Notes: generated from the sequence alone by a model not told the origin. Positions 11,192 to 19,690 are shown, counted from the stretch's first letter. The stretch: 64,000 nucleotides of DNA from Flavobacterium pisciphilum (GCF_020905345.1 NZ_JAJJMO010000001.1:4650001-4714000), one strand, 5' to 3'. Made by a program: numbers and translations.

Positions 11192-11368
11192 TAAAGGATG
11201 CCATAAAAAGGATGTTAAATCGTAAATGGTTTATTATCTGTGATTTATATTTATTTTTTAACTGTTAAGAACATAGGGGAAATTTATTGTTTTTTATCCT
11301 TTTTCTTGAAATTGCTGACTTTATTTTAATGTTTTTCAGAATTTGGTGGTAATTATTCTTAATTTAAT

Positions 11369-11400
11369 TTGCTTTTTAAATAAAATATTTGTTAAATTTG
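11369..11400 (+). promoter_or_regulatory. Candidate Flavobacterium-type promoter for the sigma factor gene
   Basis: A TTG at 11369-11371 and TAAATTTG at 11393-11400 are separated by 21 bases. This fits the Bacteroidota consensus TTG-N17-23-TANNTTTG. It would give a leader of about 95 bases before the sigma factor ATG. The match is by eye only; such AT-rich gaps give chance matches. Confidence 0.5.
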
Positions 11401-11499
11401 AACAATTAATTAACACTTTAAAAACCAGTAGCCTATACATAAAATTACTTTTTTAGATAATTGCCCAAATTTCAAATTAAAACTAAAAGGTAGTATATT

Positions 11500-12084
11500 A
11501 TGGCTAATCTGCAAACTCCTGATGCTCTATTGGTGAAGAACTATGTTGAAGGTAACGAAAGTGCTTTGTCAACATTGATAAAAAGACATGAATCAAAGAT
11601 TTATGGATTTATATATTCAAAAATAGCTGACAAAGACATCTCAAATGATATATTTCAGGATACATTCATAAAAGTAATCAAGACTTTAAAAAGCAACTCA
11701 TATAACGAAGAGGGTAAATTCTTACCTTGGGTAATGCGTATATCACACAATTTAATTGTAGATCATTACCGAAAAACAAAGAAAATGCCAATGTATAGAG
11801 AAACCGAAGAATTTTCAATATTCTCTATTATGTCAGATGATACACTAACAATCGAAAATAAAATGATTGTAGATCAAGTTGAAGTAGACTTGAAAAAGCT
11901 AATAGAAGAGCTTCCAAGTGATCAAAAAGAAGTATTGGTAATGCGTATGTATCAGGATATGAGCTTTAAAGAAATTTCAGAAGTAACTGGTGTTAGTATT
12001 AATACAGCGCTAGGTAGAATGAGATATGCTCTGATGAATATTAGAAAAATTATAGAAAAACATCAAATTATTTTAACTAATTAA
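11500..12084 (+). CDS. ECF-type RNA polymerase sigma factor
   Basis: This 194-residue sigma-70 family protein has region 2 at about residues 20-90 (the DISNDIFQDTFIKVIKTL helix and the LPWVMRISHNLIVDHYRK segment). Region 4 is at about 135-185 (LPSDQKEVLVMRMYQDMSFKEISE, then a helix-turn-helix ending GRMRYALMNIRK). There is no region 1 or 3, as in ECF sigmas. No anti-sigma gene with a FecR or zinc-finger domain is adjacent; instead a 47-residue ORF follows 51 bases later. Regulon unknown. A TANNTTTG-type promoter candidate lies about 100 bases upstream. Confidence 0.93.
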   Translation: MANLQTPDALLVKNYVEGNESALSTLIKRHESKIYGFIYSKIADKDISNDIFQDTFIKVIKTLKSNSYNEEGKFLPWVMRISHNLIVDHYRKTKKMPMYRETEEFSIFSIMSDDTLTIENKMIVDQVEVDLKKLIEELPSDQKEVLVMRMYQDMSFKEISEVTGVSINTALGRMRYALMNIRKIIEKHQIILTN

Positions 12085-12135
12085 TATACTAAATTGAGTT
12101 ATAGGCCGTTGTTATATAAATAAACAATTATTAGC

Positions 12136-12279
12136 ATGGCAAAAATTTACTCAAAAAAAGCAACAGTTACTACAAACTTGAAACCCAACAAAGAAGTTGT
12201 TTCTTTTATATTAAGCTACTCACAAGCATTAACAGTAGTTAAAATAGACGATAAGAGTTTTGAGATTATAGCTAATTAA
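12136..12279 (+). CDS. Tiny ORF (47 aa) downstream of the sigma factor
   Basis: An ATG at 12136 opens a 47-residue basic protein beginning MAKIYSKKATVTTNLKPN and ending SFEIIAN. It lies 51 bases after the sigma factor stop on the same strand and just before a terminator, so it is placed to be the last gene of that transcript. It has no hydrophobic segment and no cysteines. I do not recognise a family. The regular amphipathic composition and genomic position argue for a real gene over a chance ORF. A role as a small regulator linked to the sigma factor is only a guess. Confidence 0.55.
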   Translation: MAKIYSKKATVTTNLKPNKEVVSFILSYSQALTVVKIDDKSFEIIAN

Positions 12280-12343
12280 ACAGCCCACAACAGTTGTCGG
12301 ATGTTTTGAAAGTAAATGAATTAATCAAATTGGTCGTTTGATT

Positions 12344-12383
12344 AAAAAATCACTAAGTGCAGTATGCAATTAGTGATTTTTTT
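12344..12383. terminator. Bidirectional terminator between sigma factor unit and nth
   Basis: A stem of 12 pairs (AAAAAATCACTA with TAGTGATTTTTT) around a 15-base loop is followed by T-runs in both directions. It overlaps the last bases of nth and can end both converging transcripts. Confidence 0.75.
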
Positions 12384-13047
12384 GTTTTTTAGAAGCTTGA
12401 CTTTCGTTATAATCATCAATAACTGATTTTCTTCCAATCGTTTTTGTAATGATGTCTTTGTCAAGGTCCCAACCACGGGCAGGCGAATATTCTCGTCCGT
12501 ACCAAATAATCTCTAGATGTAAATCATTCCAAATTTCCTCAGGAAAAAGACGTTTAGCATCTTTTTCAGTTTGAGTCACATTTTTTCCGTTAGATAAATT
12601 CCATCTGTACATCAATCTATGAATATGAGTGTCTACAGGAAATGCAGGAACGCCAAAGGCTTGTGACATAACTACACTCGCTGTTTTATGGCCAACTGCA
12701 GGTAGCTCTTCCAGATATTCATAACTCTGAGGAACTTCACCACCATGTTTGTCAATAAGTATATGTGATAAACCGTGAATTCCTTTGGCTTTCATAGGAG
12801 ATAAACCACAAGGACGAATAATGTCTTGAATTTCTTCAATAGACATTTTTATCATATCATACGGATTGTCCGCCTTTGCAAATAATAAAGGAGTGATTTG
12901 GTTCACACGTACATCAGTACATTGAGCCGATAACAATACAGCAATTAATAAAGTATAAGGATCCTTGTGATCAAGAGGCACAGGGATGGTTGGATATAAT
13001 TCTTTTAACGTATTTATAACAAAAGTTACCCTTTCTTGTTTATTCAT
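12370..13047 (-). CDS. nth: Endonuclease III-like DNA glycosylase/AP lyase without the 4Fe-4S cluster
   Basis: Base-excision repair enzyme that removes oxidised pyrimidines and nicks at abasic sites. Counting from the ATG at 13047 (an ATG at 13080 would add eleven residues), the protein has 225 residues. The helix-hairpin-helix ELPAVGHKTASVV holds the catalytic Lys121, and VDTHIHR supplies Asp139; these align with K120 and D138 of the E. coli enzyme. The C-terminal four-cysteine cluster expected after the HGR-like motif is missing: the segment reads WYGREYSPARGWDLDKD with no cysteine. Activity is likely kept, since both catalytic residues are present. Confidence 0.92.
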   Translation of the reverse strand: MNKQERVTFVINTLKELYPTIPVPLDHKDPYTLLIAVLLSAQCTDVRVNQITPLLFAKADNPYDMIKMSIEEIQDIIRPCGLSPMKAKGIHGLSHILIDKHGGEVPQSYEYLEELPAVGHKTASVVMSQAFGVPAFPVDTHIHRLMYRWNLSNGKNVTQTEKDAKRLFPEEIWNDLHLEIIWYGREYSPARGWDLDKDIITKTIGRKSVIDDYNESQASKKQKNH

Positions 13048-13090
13048 TTCCGTAAATTTAATCCCGTAAAAATAGTACAAATTTCATGAT

Positions 13091-13232
13091 GAGCCTAATC
13101 CAGCTTTCAGTTACAACTCCTCATTACGATAGCAATATTTTTAAGCATCCGTAAGAGCTTCCGTTGGTCGCTTTACTAATGCAAAAAATGTAGGCTATCA
13201 CAATTCTGGGGTTTTCACTACAATCTGGGGCA
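13091..13232. repeat. Imperfect palindromic intergenic element
   Basis: Between nth and bcp lies a structured element. Its core is an imperfect inverted repeat, with GATAGCAATATTTTTAAGCAT at 13128-13148 facing ATGCAAAAAATGTAGGCTATC at 13179-13199. An inner partial stem (GTAAGAGC against GCTTTAC) extends it. The flanks (AGCCTAATCCAGCTTTCAG on the left, CACTACAATCTGGGGC on the right) resemble sequences I recall as recurring between Flavobacterium genes. It carries no ORF and is most likely a REP-like or transcript-end element. Confidence 0.5.
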
Positions 13233-13345
13233 AAATAATCTAAGTATTAAGTATTTTTGTAATTATATTCAAAAAACTAGTTGACTTGATAATCTATGAA
13301 GTTTAGTTATTAAAGAAAGTCTAATAATCCAATAATTCAACAAAT

Positions 13346-13798
13346 ATGACAACATTACAAGTAGGAGATAAAGCACCAAATTTTTCAGGAACAGACCAAG
13401 ACGGGAATACACATAAATTAGCTGATTATGCAGGAAAAAAATTAGTAGTTTTCTTTTATCCAAAAGCAAGTACACCAGGATGTACAGCTGAGGCTTGTGA
13501 TTTAAGAGATAATTTTGAGCGTTTTCAAGCAAATAATTATGCCCTTTTGGGAGTTAGTGCTGATGCACAAAAAGCACAAGCTAAATTTAAAGAAAAATAC
13601 AGCTTTCCGTTTCCTTTACTAGCCGATGAAGATAAATCAGTGATAGAAGCATTTGGAGTTTGGGGACCAAAAAAATTCATGGGAAGAGAGTATGACGGAA
13701 TCCATAGAACAACATTTGTAATCAACGAAGAAGGAATTATAGAAGATATAATTTCAAAAGTAAAAACCAAAGAACACGCAGATCAGATACTGAAATAA
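13346..13798 (+). CDS. bcp: Thioredoxin-dependent thiol peroxidase (Bcp/PrxQ)
   Basis: This 150-residue peroxiredoxin reduces hydrogen peroxide and organic hydroperoxides using thioredoxin as electron donor. The peroxidatic cysteine is C46 in the motif PKASTPGCTAEACDLRD, and the resolving cysteine C51 lies five residues on, the arrangement of the PrxQ subfamily. The C-terminal part (GIHRTTFVINEEGII) is also typical. It is cytoplasmic with no signal peptide. It is a single-gene unit ended by a strong hairpin at 13854. Confidence 0.95.
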   Translation: MTTLQVGDKAPNFSGTDQDGNTHKLADYAGKKLVVFFYPKASTPGCTAEACDLRDNFERFQANNYALLGVSADAQKAQAKFKEKYSFPFPLLADEDKSVIEAFGVWGPKKFMGREYDGIHRTTFVINEEGIIEDIISKVKTKEHADQILK

Positions 13799-13853
13799 GA
13801 TTGCGGTTGGTTGGTTTGCAAACCAAATCATTAAAGTATCAATCTTTCACAAA

Positions 13854-13885
13854 AAAAGGCATCAGTTTTAAAACTGATGCCTTTT
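13854..13885. terminator. Strong terminator after bcp
   Basis: A perfect palindrome, AAAAGGCATCAGTTTT followed directly by its complement, with A and T runs at the ends. It can stop bcp on the plus strand and the converging gene on the minus strand. Confidence 0.85.
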
Positions 13886-13894
13886 ATTATATCT

Positions 13895-13932
13895 AAACCT
13901 TAGAACCTTAGTTCCTCAGTAACTTAGCTACT
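13895..13932. repeat. CTTAG-rich dispersed intergenic repeat, copy 1
   Basis: The sequence runs as CTTAGAACCTTAG, a short spacer, then AGTAACTTAGCTACTT. The same words recur near 26.66 kb, and related ones near 36.67, 37.26 and 39.08 kb, always between genes. Confidence 0.55.
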
Positions 13933-13943
13933 TTTTTTTTAAC

Positions 13944-15404
13944 TTAATTCGATTCTTTTAAAACTTTATTAGGCTCGTAACCAAATAAGTGATGTTCTTT
14001 AATGATTTCGGCAATACCTATTGGAAGCATTGGTTCCCATCCAGGTTTACCTTGACTAATCATTTTTAGTACCTCTCTAGAGAATACTTCAAGGGTATGA
14101 GGGTCAAAATCGGCAACATCAATTACTTTTCCATTAAATTTAAAGAACTTGTATAGTTCTTTCATTCTAGGGTGAACTTTTAAGTTGGTAGAGTTCATGA
14201 TTGTACCATCTTCATCAATCATTGGGTATAAGAAAACCTTCATGTCTCGGTAAAATAATTTTCCGAAAGCTTCAAGAATACCACCACTTAAATGGCGATA
14301 GTATTTCTCATCAAAGATATCTACAAGATTATTAACTCCCATTGCCAATCCCATTCGGGCTTTGGTATAATTAGCAAAATACTCTACTACTTTATAGTAT
14401 TCTTGGAAGTTCGAAATCATTACGGTTTGACCTAATGAACAAAGCAATTCGGCTCTATCCATAAAATCACGTTCATCAATTTCTCCATCAGAACGAAGGT
14501 TTGATAGAGTGATTTCGAAAATTACCAGCGTATTGTCTTTTTCGACTTTGCTTTCTTCGAGAAACATTTTTAATGATTTCTCATACATGTCCATATTAAC
14601 CTTAGTTACAGGACGAAAACTCCCGCGTAAGGCAAGAATATTCTTTTTGTATAAAATGGCAGCAGGAAGGATGTTTTTACCTTCAGGATTGAACATTACC
14701 GCATCGGTCATTCCATTTTTTACCAATTGTAAACTAATCAATCGATTGTCAACATCGGCAAATCGAGGACCAGAAAAGTTAATGGTGTCAATTTCAAGTT
14801 GATCCTTGTCAAGGTGATCGTATAAATAACGAAGTAATCTCTTAGGATCGTTGTATTTATAAAATGCTCCGTAAATTAAGTTAACCCCAAGTATCCCTAG
14901 TGTTTCTTGTTGTAATCGAGCATCAGTTTCTTTAAAACGAATGTGAAGTATAATTTCGTTATATGCTTCATCAGGTTCAATTTGGTATCTTATTCCAACC
15001 CAACCGTGGCCTTTAAATTGTTTTGCAAAATCGATTGTTGCAACAGTATTGGCATAGCTAAAGAAAAGTTTGGTAGGGTGCTTTTCTCTGCTTAGACGTT
15101 CTTCGATTATTTGACCTTCAAGAGTTAACATTTTCTTTAATCTCTCTTCAGTAACATAGCGGCCATCACTTTCAATTCCGTAAATGGCATCACTAAAATC
15201 TTTATCATAAGCAGACATTGCCTTCGCAATTGTTCCAGATGAACCACCAGATCTAAAAAAATGTCTTACCGTTTCTTGGCCAGCACCAATCTCTGCAAAG
15301 GTTCCGTAGATATTTTCATTTAGATTAATTCGTAGAGCTTTGTCTTTTATGGATGGTATCTGAGCGATGACTTTGTCGCCCTTAAGTTTTATTTCTATAC
15401 CCAT
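13944..15404 (-). CDS. Conserved-looking protein of unknown function (486 aa)
   Basis: A long soluble protein with no signal peptide or membrane helix. The N-terminus (GTFAEIGAGQETVRHFFRSGGSSGTIAKAMSAYDK) is glycine-rich and looks conserved, and the remainder is mixed alpha/beta with many charged residues. I recall related proteins in Bacteroidota and some cyanobacteria that databases name inconsistently; none of those names is supported by a motif I can see here. There is no Walker motif, no HxGH or other nucleotidyltransferase signature and no TonB-receptor feature. It stands alone, diverging from the MBL hydrolase gene with 95 bases between them. Confidence 0.6.
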   Translation of the reverse strand: MGIEIKLKGDKVIAQIPSIKDKALRINLNENIYGTFAEIGAGQETVRHFFRSGGSSGTIAKAMSAYDKDFSDAIYGIESDGRYVTEERLKKMLTLEGQIIEERLSREKHPTKLFFSYANTVATIDFAKQFKGHGWVGIRYQIEPDEAYNEIILHIRFKETDARLQQETLGILGVNLIYGAFYKYNDPKRLLRYLYDHLDKDQLEIDTINFSGPRFADVDNRLISLQLVKNGMTDAVMFNPEGKNILPAAILYKKNILALRGSFRPVTKVNMDMYEKSLKMFLEESKVEKDNTLVIFEITLSNLRSDGEIDERDFMDRAELLCSLGQTVMISNFQEYYKVVEYFANYTKARMGLAMGVNNLVDIFDEKYYRHLSGGILEAFGKLFYRDMKVFLYPMIDEDGTIMNSTNLKVHPRMKELYKFFKFNGKVIDVADFDPHTLEVFSREVLKMISQGKPGWEPMLPIGIAEIIKEHHLFGYEPNKVLKESN

Positions 15405-15499
15405 TTTATTTTAAATATGGCTGATTTGTTACAAAGTTAGTAAATTAGGCTTCTAATGAAAGATAATTAATCCTATTTTTGTAAAAAAATAAAGTACAA

Positions 15500-16264
15500 T
15501 TGAAGGTATATTTTTTAGGTACAGGCACATCACAAGGTATTCCGATTATAGGGGTTGATCATCCTGTCTGCAAAAGCACTGATGCTAAGGACAAAAGACT
15601 TCGAGTGTCTATTTGGATTAGTTGGGACAATCATTCATATGTTATCGATTGTGGTCCCGATTTTAGACAACAAATGCTAGCTTGTAATTGTCAGAAATTA
15701 GATGCTATTTTATTTACACATGAGCATGCTGATCATACTGCAGGTTTAGATGACATACGTCCGTTTAATTTTAGACAAGGCGAAATGCCAATTTATGCAC
15801 ATCAACGTGTTATTGATAATTTAAAAAAACGCTTTGATTACGTATTCGAAACTGTAAATAAATACCCAGGAGCACCATCAGTAAAAACAATTGAGGTAAT
15901 CAATGACGAGCCATTTGCAGTAGGAAATAAAATGGCGATTCCAGTAAATGTTATGCATGGTGATTTACAAGTTTTCGGATATCGAATAGATGATTTTGCC
16001 TATTTAACAGATGTAAAAACGATAGAAGAAGCCGAAATTGATAAATTAAAAAATCTAAAAGTATTAGTGATAAATGCATTACGTGTTGAGCCACATGATA
16101 CACATTTTAATTTGCAAGAAGCCTTAGATTTTATAACTTTGGTTCAGCCAGAAGTGGCTTATTTAACTCATATTAGTCATGTTTTAGGATTTCATGAAGA
16201 GGTGCAAAAAAAGCTTCCTAAAAATGTTTATCTAGCATACGATAATTTAGAAATCACAATTTAA
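15500..16264 (+). CDS. MBL-fold metallo-hydrolase (PhnP-like phosphodiesterase group)
   Basis: A 254-residue metallo-beta-lactamase-fold protein. It starts FLGTGTSQGIPIIG and carries the metal motif THEHADH at about residues 73-79 followed by TAGLDDIRPFNFR, the signature of the PhnP-like branch that hydrolyses cyclic phosphate diesters. Late metal ligands are present in VMHGD (near 155) and THISH (near 222-227). The start codon is TTG. A gene for a small membrane-anchored protein follows 13 bases later, suggesting one transcript. The natural substrate is unknown. Confidence 0.88.
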   Translation: MKVYFLGTGTSQGIPIIGVDHPVCKSTDAKDKRLRVSIWISWDNHSYVIDCGPDFRQQMLACNCQKLDAILFTHEHADHTAGLDDIRPFNFRQGEMPIYAHQRVIDNLKKRFDYVFETVNKYPGAPSVKTIEVINDEPFAVGNKMAIPVNVMHGDLQVFGYRIDDFAYLTDVKTIEEAEIDKLKNLKVLVINALRVEPHDTHFNLQEALDFITLVQPEVAYLTHISHVLGFHEEVQKKLPKNVYLAYDNLEITI

Positions 16265-16277
16265 TTATATTATAAAA

Positions 16278-16778
16278 ATGAAAAAATCCTTATTACTTTA
16301 CCTATTTATCATTGCGATACTTATGAATATTTTTACCTATATGTTTTATAGTAAAGAAGTAAAGTTTGAGCAGGAGCGTTATGTAAAAACGACCAAAAAG
16401 CTTAGAGATAGTTTAGATTTAGTAGAGAATAAACTAATTGATGCCAACTATTTCTCATTAGAAAACAATCAAAACGCACAAAATTATTTTGACTCAGAAA
16501 CGGCTTCAAAAACAATTAAGTACGAGCAACTAATTCCGATGGTTACTGAGAAATTAATGGATCTTAATGCTAACCCAAAAGGGAATCCATATACAGGACA
16601 AGATCAAATAGGGATAAATAAATTTATCATCAACAAAGTAAAGGTGTTAAACCACAGATGGATTATTGCTGATTTTAGTGATGGAGAAACGTGGGGAGAA
16701 GTTTTATTGAAATACTTTATTAATGAGGATGGAAGTGTAGCTTTTGAAGTAAACCAATCATTGATATATCAAAAATAA
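16278..16778 (+). CDS. Membrane-anchored hypothetical protein
   Basis: 166 residues with one N-terminal hydrophobic segment (LLLYLFIIAILMNIFTYMFY, residues 5-24), a heptad-like charged stretch at 30-60 that may form a coiled coil, and a globular C-terminal half rich in aromatic residues (WIIADFSDGETWGEVLLKYF). It is probably anchored in the inner membrane with the bulk outside. I do not recognise the family. It is placed 13 bases behind the MBL hydrolase and 46 bases before a lipoprotein gene. Confidence 0.65.
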   Translation: MKKSLLLYLFIIAILMNIFTYMFYSKEVKFEQERYVKTTKKLRDSLDLVENKLIDANYFSLENNQNAQNYFDSETASKTIKYEQLIPMVTEKLMDLNANPKGNPYTGQDQIGINKFIINKVKVLNHRWIIADFSDGETWGEVLLKYFINEDGSVAFEVNQSLIYQK

Positions 16779-16824
16779 ACATTAAGAATTGTATAATAAT
16801 TGTAACAACTAACAAACAGAACTT

Positions 16825-17262
16825 ATGAAAAAAGTATTTTTATTTTCGATTATTATTGGACTTTCATTTTCTTGTGCTAAAAAAGTTTCACAAGAAGAAA
16901 CTACTAAAGTAACTCCAGAAGAAAAACCAGCCGCTATTGTTGGAGGAGATTCAGATGCTCATGGATGTAAAGGTTCTGCAGGTTATACATGGTCAGAGGT
17001 TAAAAAAGAATGCGTTCGAATTTTTGAGGTTGGAACAAAGTTATCTCATGCTGAAGATGGAAAAACCTATTCGACTGTTGCTTATGTTATTTTTGAAAAA
17101 GATGGAAACAAAGCCGAGCTTTTTCTAGATACACAAAAAGAGACAATTATGTTAGAACGAAAAGCCGAAGGAGAACCTTGGATCAATGGAGATTTAGAAT
17201 TAATTCCTTGGAAAGGTTATGTACTTAAAAAAGCAGGTAAGATTATTTATACAGGCGAATAA
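16825..17262 (+). CDS. Small lipoprotein
   Basis: 145 residues with a lipoprotein signal: a basic start, a hydrophobic core and the lipobox LSFSC at residues 13-17, so Cys17 is the likely lipidated residue. A low-complexity Glu/Lys/Thr linker follows, then a folded C-terminal region (GCKGSAGYTWSEVKKECVR and later strands) with two further cysteines that may pair. The function is unknown. It closes the unit that begins with the MBL hydrolase and is followed by a strong terminator. Confidence 0.78.
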   Translation: MKKVFLFSIIIGLSFSCAKKVSQEETTKVTPEEKPAAIVGGDSDAHGCKGSAGYTWSEVKKECVRIFEVGTKLSHAEDGKTYSTVAYVIFEKDGNKAELFLDTQKETIMLERKAEGEPWINGDLELIPWKGYVLKKAGKIIYTGE

Positions 17263-17289
17263 AACCAAATGTATTAGAAAATATAGATA

Positions 17290-17324
17290 AAAGGCGAGAA
17301 TCATTTCTCGCCTTTGTCTTTTTA
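17290..17324 (+). terminator. Rho-independent terminator
   Basis: Stem AAAGGCGAGAA / TTCTCGCCTTT around the loop TCAT, followed by GTCTTTTT. It ends the MBL hydrolase-lipoprotein unit. Confidence 0.88.
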
Positions 17325-17406
17325 TAATTATTTGAAAAATGTTTGGGTACAAACGTTAATTCCTCTCGCAGTTCCCATTTCACAAACAACCTTTTACTCT
17401 CACAAA

Positions 17407-17976
17407 CTAAATATTCTGTTTTATAAAATCGGTTGTAACTACTTGAGCAAATTCTTCGTTTAAACTAGCAAGGGCAGTTTCGTGAATAGTCTCGGCACTA
17501 AATTCTTGATCATTTAGTCCTTTTTTATTAAAAGCAGCTGTTGCATCAGAAATTAAAAAGGTATTATATCCAAAATTCCCAGCCATTCTAGTTGTTGTTG
17601 ATACGCAATGATCAGTTGTTAAACCTATAATAACGAGTGTGTCGATTTTAGCCTCATCAAGTTGTTCTTTTAAATCGGTACCAATAAAGGCGCTGTTTAC
17701 ATTTTTTTGGATTACATTTTCTCCAGGGTTTGGTTTAACAATGTCTTTAAACGCATTACCAGGATTAGTTTCATGAAGCAGAGAGTGAGGATTAGAGGAG
17801 CAATGTTGTATATGAAAAATCGGTAACTTATTGCTTCTCCATATTTCAAGAAGTTCTGCAGCATTTTGTTCAGCATCCAAATTGTTGCGTTCAGCTCCCC
17901 AATAATTTATATTGTCAAAACCTTTCTGAATGTCGATTAGGATTAGTGCCGGATTGTCGAGTTTAGATATTTTCAT
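17407..17976 (-). CDS. Isochorismatase-family cysteine hydrolase
   Basis: 189 residues of the isochorismatase-like fold. The N-terminal LILIDIQKGF supplies the catalytic aspartate. The segment VIIGLTTDHCVSTTTRMAGNFGY contains the nucleophilic cysteine after a threonine pair, and a lysine in the middle (near residue 85) completes the expected triad. These enzymes cleave amide or vinyl ether bonds in substrates such as nicotinamide or ureido compounds; nothing here identifies the substrate. It follows the 129-residue ORF upstream by three bases on the same strand, so they are probably co-transcribed. Confidence 0.88.
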   Translation of the reverse strand: MKISKLDNPALILIDIQKGFDNINYWGAERNNLDAEQNAAELLEIWRSNKLPIFHIQHCSSNPHSLLHETNPGNAFKDIVKPNPGENVIQKNVNSAFIGTDLKEQLDEAKIDTLVIIGLTTDHCVSTTTRMAGNFGYNTFLISDATAAFNKKGLNDQEFSAETIHETALASLNEEFAQVVTTDFIKQNI

Positions 17977-17979
17977 TGT

Positions 17980-18369
17980 TTACTTTTTTAAAGGTTCCCA
18001 TAATGTAGAATTTTCAATTCCATTGTCAGTTTGCTCGTCGATTAATTTCCAATTAAGAGTTTTTGCTATTTCTATAAAAACATTTTTTAAGCAATTAAAA
18101 TTTTCATCATTATCCTTTGTGCAAACAATGCTTATCAAGTTGGTGTCATTTTTATTTACATCTCTATCAGACCAACTATCTATGTTTTTAGCTTTTAATA
18201 AGGTAATTGTTGTAAAAGGAAAATCTGGGTTATTACTGAAAATAAAATCTGAAGTTTGTTTAAATTTATCTAGAGAAATTAATAATTTTTTGATTTTCTG
18301 CGTGTCATAGCTAGAACTCAATTTTTCATCAGAACAGATATTTAAGTAATAATATTTATTTGACCACAT
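17980..18369 (-). CDS. Hypothetical protein upstream of the isochorismatase-type gene
   Basis: 129 residues, soluble, starting at an ATG. It is rich in Asn, Asp and Lys with no signal peptide or membrane segment. I recognise no domain. It is separated by only three bases from the hydrolase gene, which argues that it is real and co-transcribed. An overlapping frame on the other strand is longer than chance but lacks a proper start context. Confidence 0.55.
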   Translation of the reverse strand: MWSNKYYYLNICSDEKLSSSYDTQKIKKLLISLDKFKQTSDFIFSNNPDFPFTTITLLKAKNIDSWSDRDVNKNDTNLISIVCTKDNDENFNCLKNVFIEIAKTLNWKLIDEQTDNGIENSTLWEPLKK

Positions 18370-18448
18370 GATTTAGAATATCTTAAGGTTTTTGCACAAG
18401 AAGAATTGGTCTGACTGTCTAATTATTTAAAAATGACATTAGTATAAG

Positions 18449-19690
18449 CTATTTTCCTTTTTCAAGTGCTTCAATTTTTTGTTTCGTTTCGGCGTTTTCC
18501 TTGTTGATTGATAACGTTTTTTTGTAATTGATTATTGCATTAGTTTTATCACCTGTTTCTTTATAATAATCACCAAGAGAATCATATACATTAAAGCTAT
18601 TGGGATAGTTTTTAATGTTTAGTTTGAAGAAATATTCAGCTTGAGCTAAGTTTTTTAGTCCAAGGGCCCTGTAACCACAATCGTTTATAGAACCTTCAGG
18701 AGGTAGTATTTTGTATCCCATTTTTTCAGAAACATTTTGATAATGTTTTTCAATTTTTAAAGGAAAATTAATACTTGCATCTGTAAGATCACTGAATCCT
18801 AAGTTTAGTTTGTAAAAACTAAATATAAAGCGAAGCGCATCATATTCGGCAATTAAAGGAACAGAACCATGGCTATCATTATCATAATACTTGTACTGAA
18901 AGTTCAATTGGTTTTGCTTGTTCTTTTTTAGTGTATTAGCTAATTCAAAAATAGCTCGAATGTGTCTTGTAGCTTGTGTTGTGTCTTTTTTTACCTTGAT
19001 AGTATCCATTCCTGCTTCCATGGTATTAGCAATTCCTATAAACAAGCTGGTATTTTTGAATTCTTTTGTTGCAAATGTTTTTTTGGTTTGCTCTAGAAAT
19101 TTTTGTTTGTCCCACCACATGCTTGGATCAATAGAGACATAAGAGTTGAATAAATTGGTGTGATTTGCAAGTGCGTTTATAGCCGTTAAACCACCAAAAG
19201 AATGTCCGATTAGCATTTTGTATGGTGCCGTAGGGTAGTTGGTTTCAACGTACGGCATTAATTCTTTTTGGATAAAAGCAATGAAGTTTTCGTTTCCGCC
19301 AGTAGTTTTACTAGCATTAACATTCATCATAGGTAAATCAGATTCTATGTGAGTAGGGGTTAAATCTCGAGCTCTATCCGTATTGAGTATTCCTACTACA
19401 ATCATTTTTGGACAAATTGTATTTCCGTTCATGGTGCTTAATTGCTCCGTCATGCCAACAACTGATGTGAAATGGGCATTACCATCTAACAAGTAAATAA
19501 CAGGATATTGCTCTGTTTTAGTTGCACCTTTGATATAACCATCAGGAACATATATCCAGACTTTTCGGTCTTCATTTAATATCTTAGAATGAACAGTTTC
19601 AATTGTACCAATAGTAATCTTGTTGTCTGATTGTGCTTTTGCAAAAAAAGAAAAGCTAATAAAAAGTAGAGAGAATAATAGTTGTTTCAT
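18449..19690 (-). CDS. Secreted esterase (alpha/beta hydrolase, IroE/Fes-like) with C-terminal TPR
   Basis: 413 residues. A signal peptide of about 19 residues ends at FAKAQ. The alpha/beta hydrolase domain has YPVIYLLDGNAHF near residue 65 and the nucleophile elbow GHSFGG near residue 163, with the late DSHGSVP supplying His. This is the layout of the esterase family that includes enterobactin esterases and S-formylglutathione hydrolase. The last ~70 residues form one or two tetratricopeptide repeats (AEYFFKLNIKNYPNSFNVYDSLGDYY and the next helix pair). It is likely periplasmic. No siderophore genes are adjacent, so the substrate stays open. Confidence 0.88.
   Translation of the reverse strand: MKQLLFSLLFISFSFFAKAQSDNKITIGTIETVHSKILNEDRKVWIYVPDGYIKGATKTEQYPVIYLLDGNAHFTSVVGMTEQLSTMNGNTICPKMIVVGILNTDRARDLTPTHIESDLPMMNVNASKTTGGNENFIAFIQKELMPYVETNYPTAPYKMLIGHSFGGLTAINALANHTNLFNSYVSIDPSMWWDKQKFLEQTKKTFATKEFKNTSLFIGIANTMEAGMDTIKVKKDTTQATRHIRAIFELANTLKKNKQNQLNFQYKYYDNDSHGSVPLIAEYDALRFIFSFYKLNLGFSDLTDASINFPLKIEKHYQNVSEKMGYKILPPEGSINDCGYRALGLKNLAQAEYFFKLNIKNYPNSFNVYDSLGDYYKETGDKTNAIINYKKTLSINKENAETKQKIEALEKGK

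Noticed and set aside
17930..18310. 126-codon plus-strand frame across the isochorismatase-type and 129-residue genes
   Set aside because: It is antisense to two better-supported genes and lacks domain or start context; its hydrophobic, Phe/Leu-rich sequence looks like a shadow of AT-rich coding DNA.
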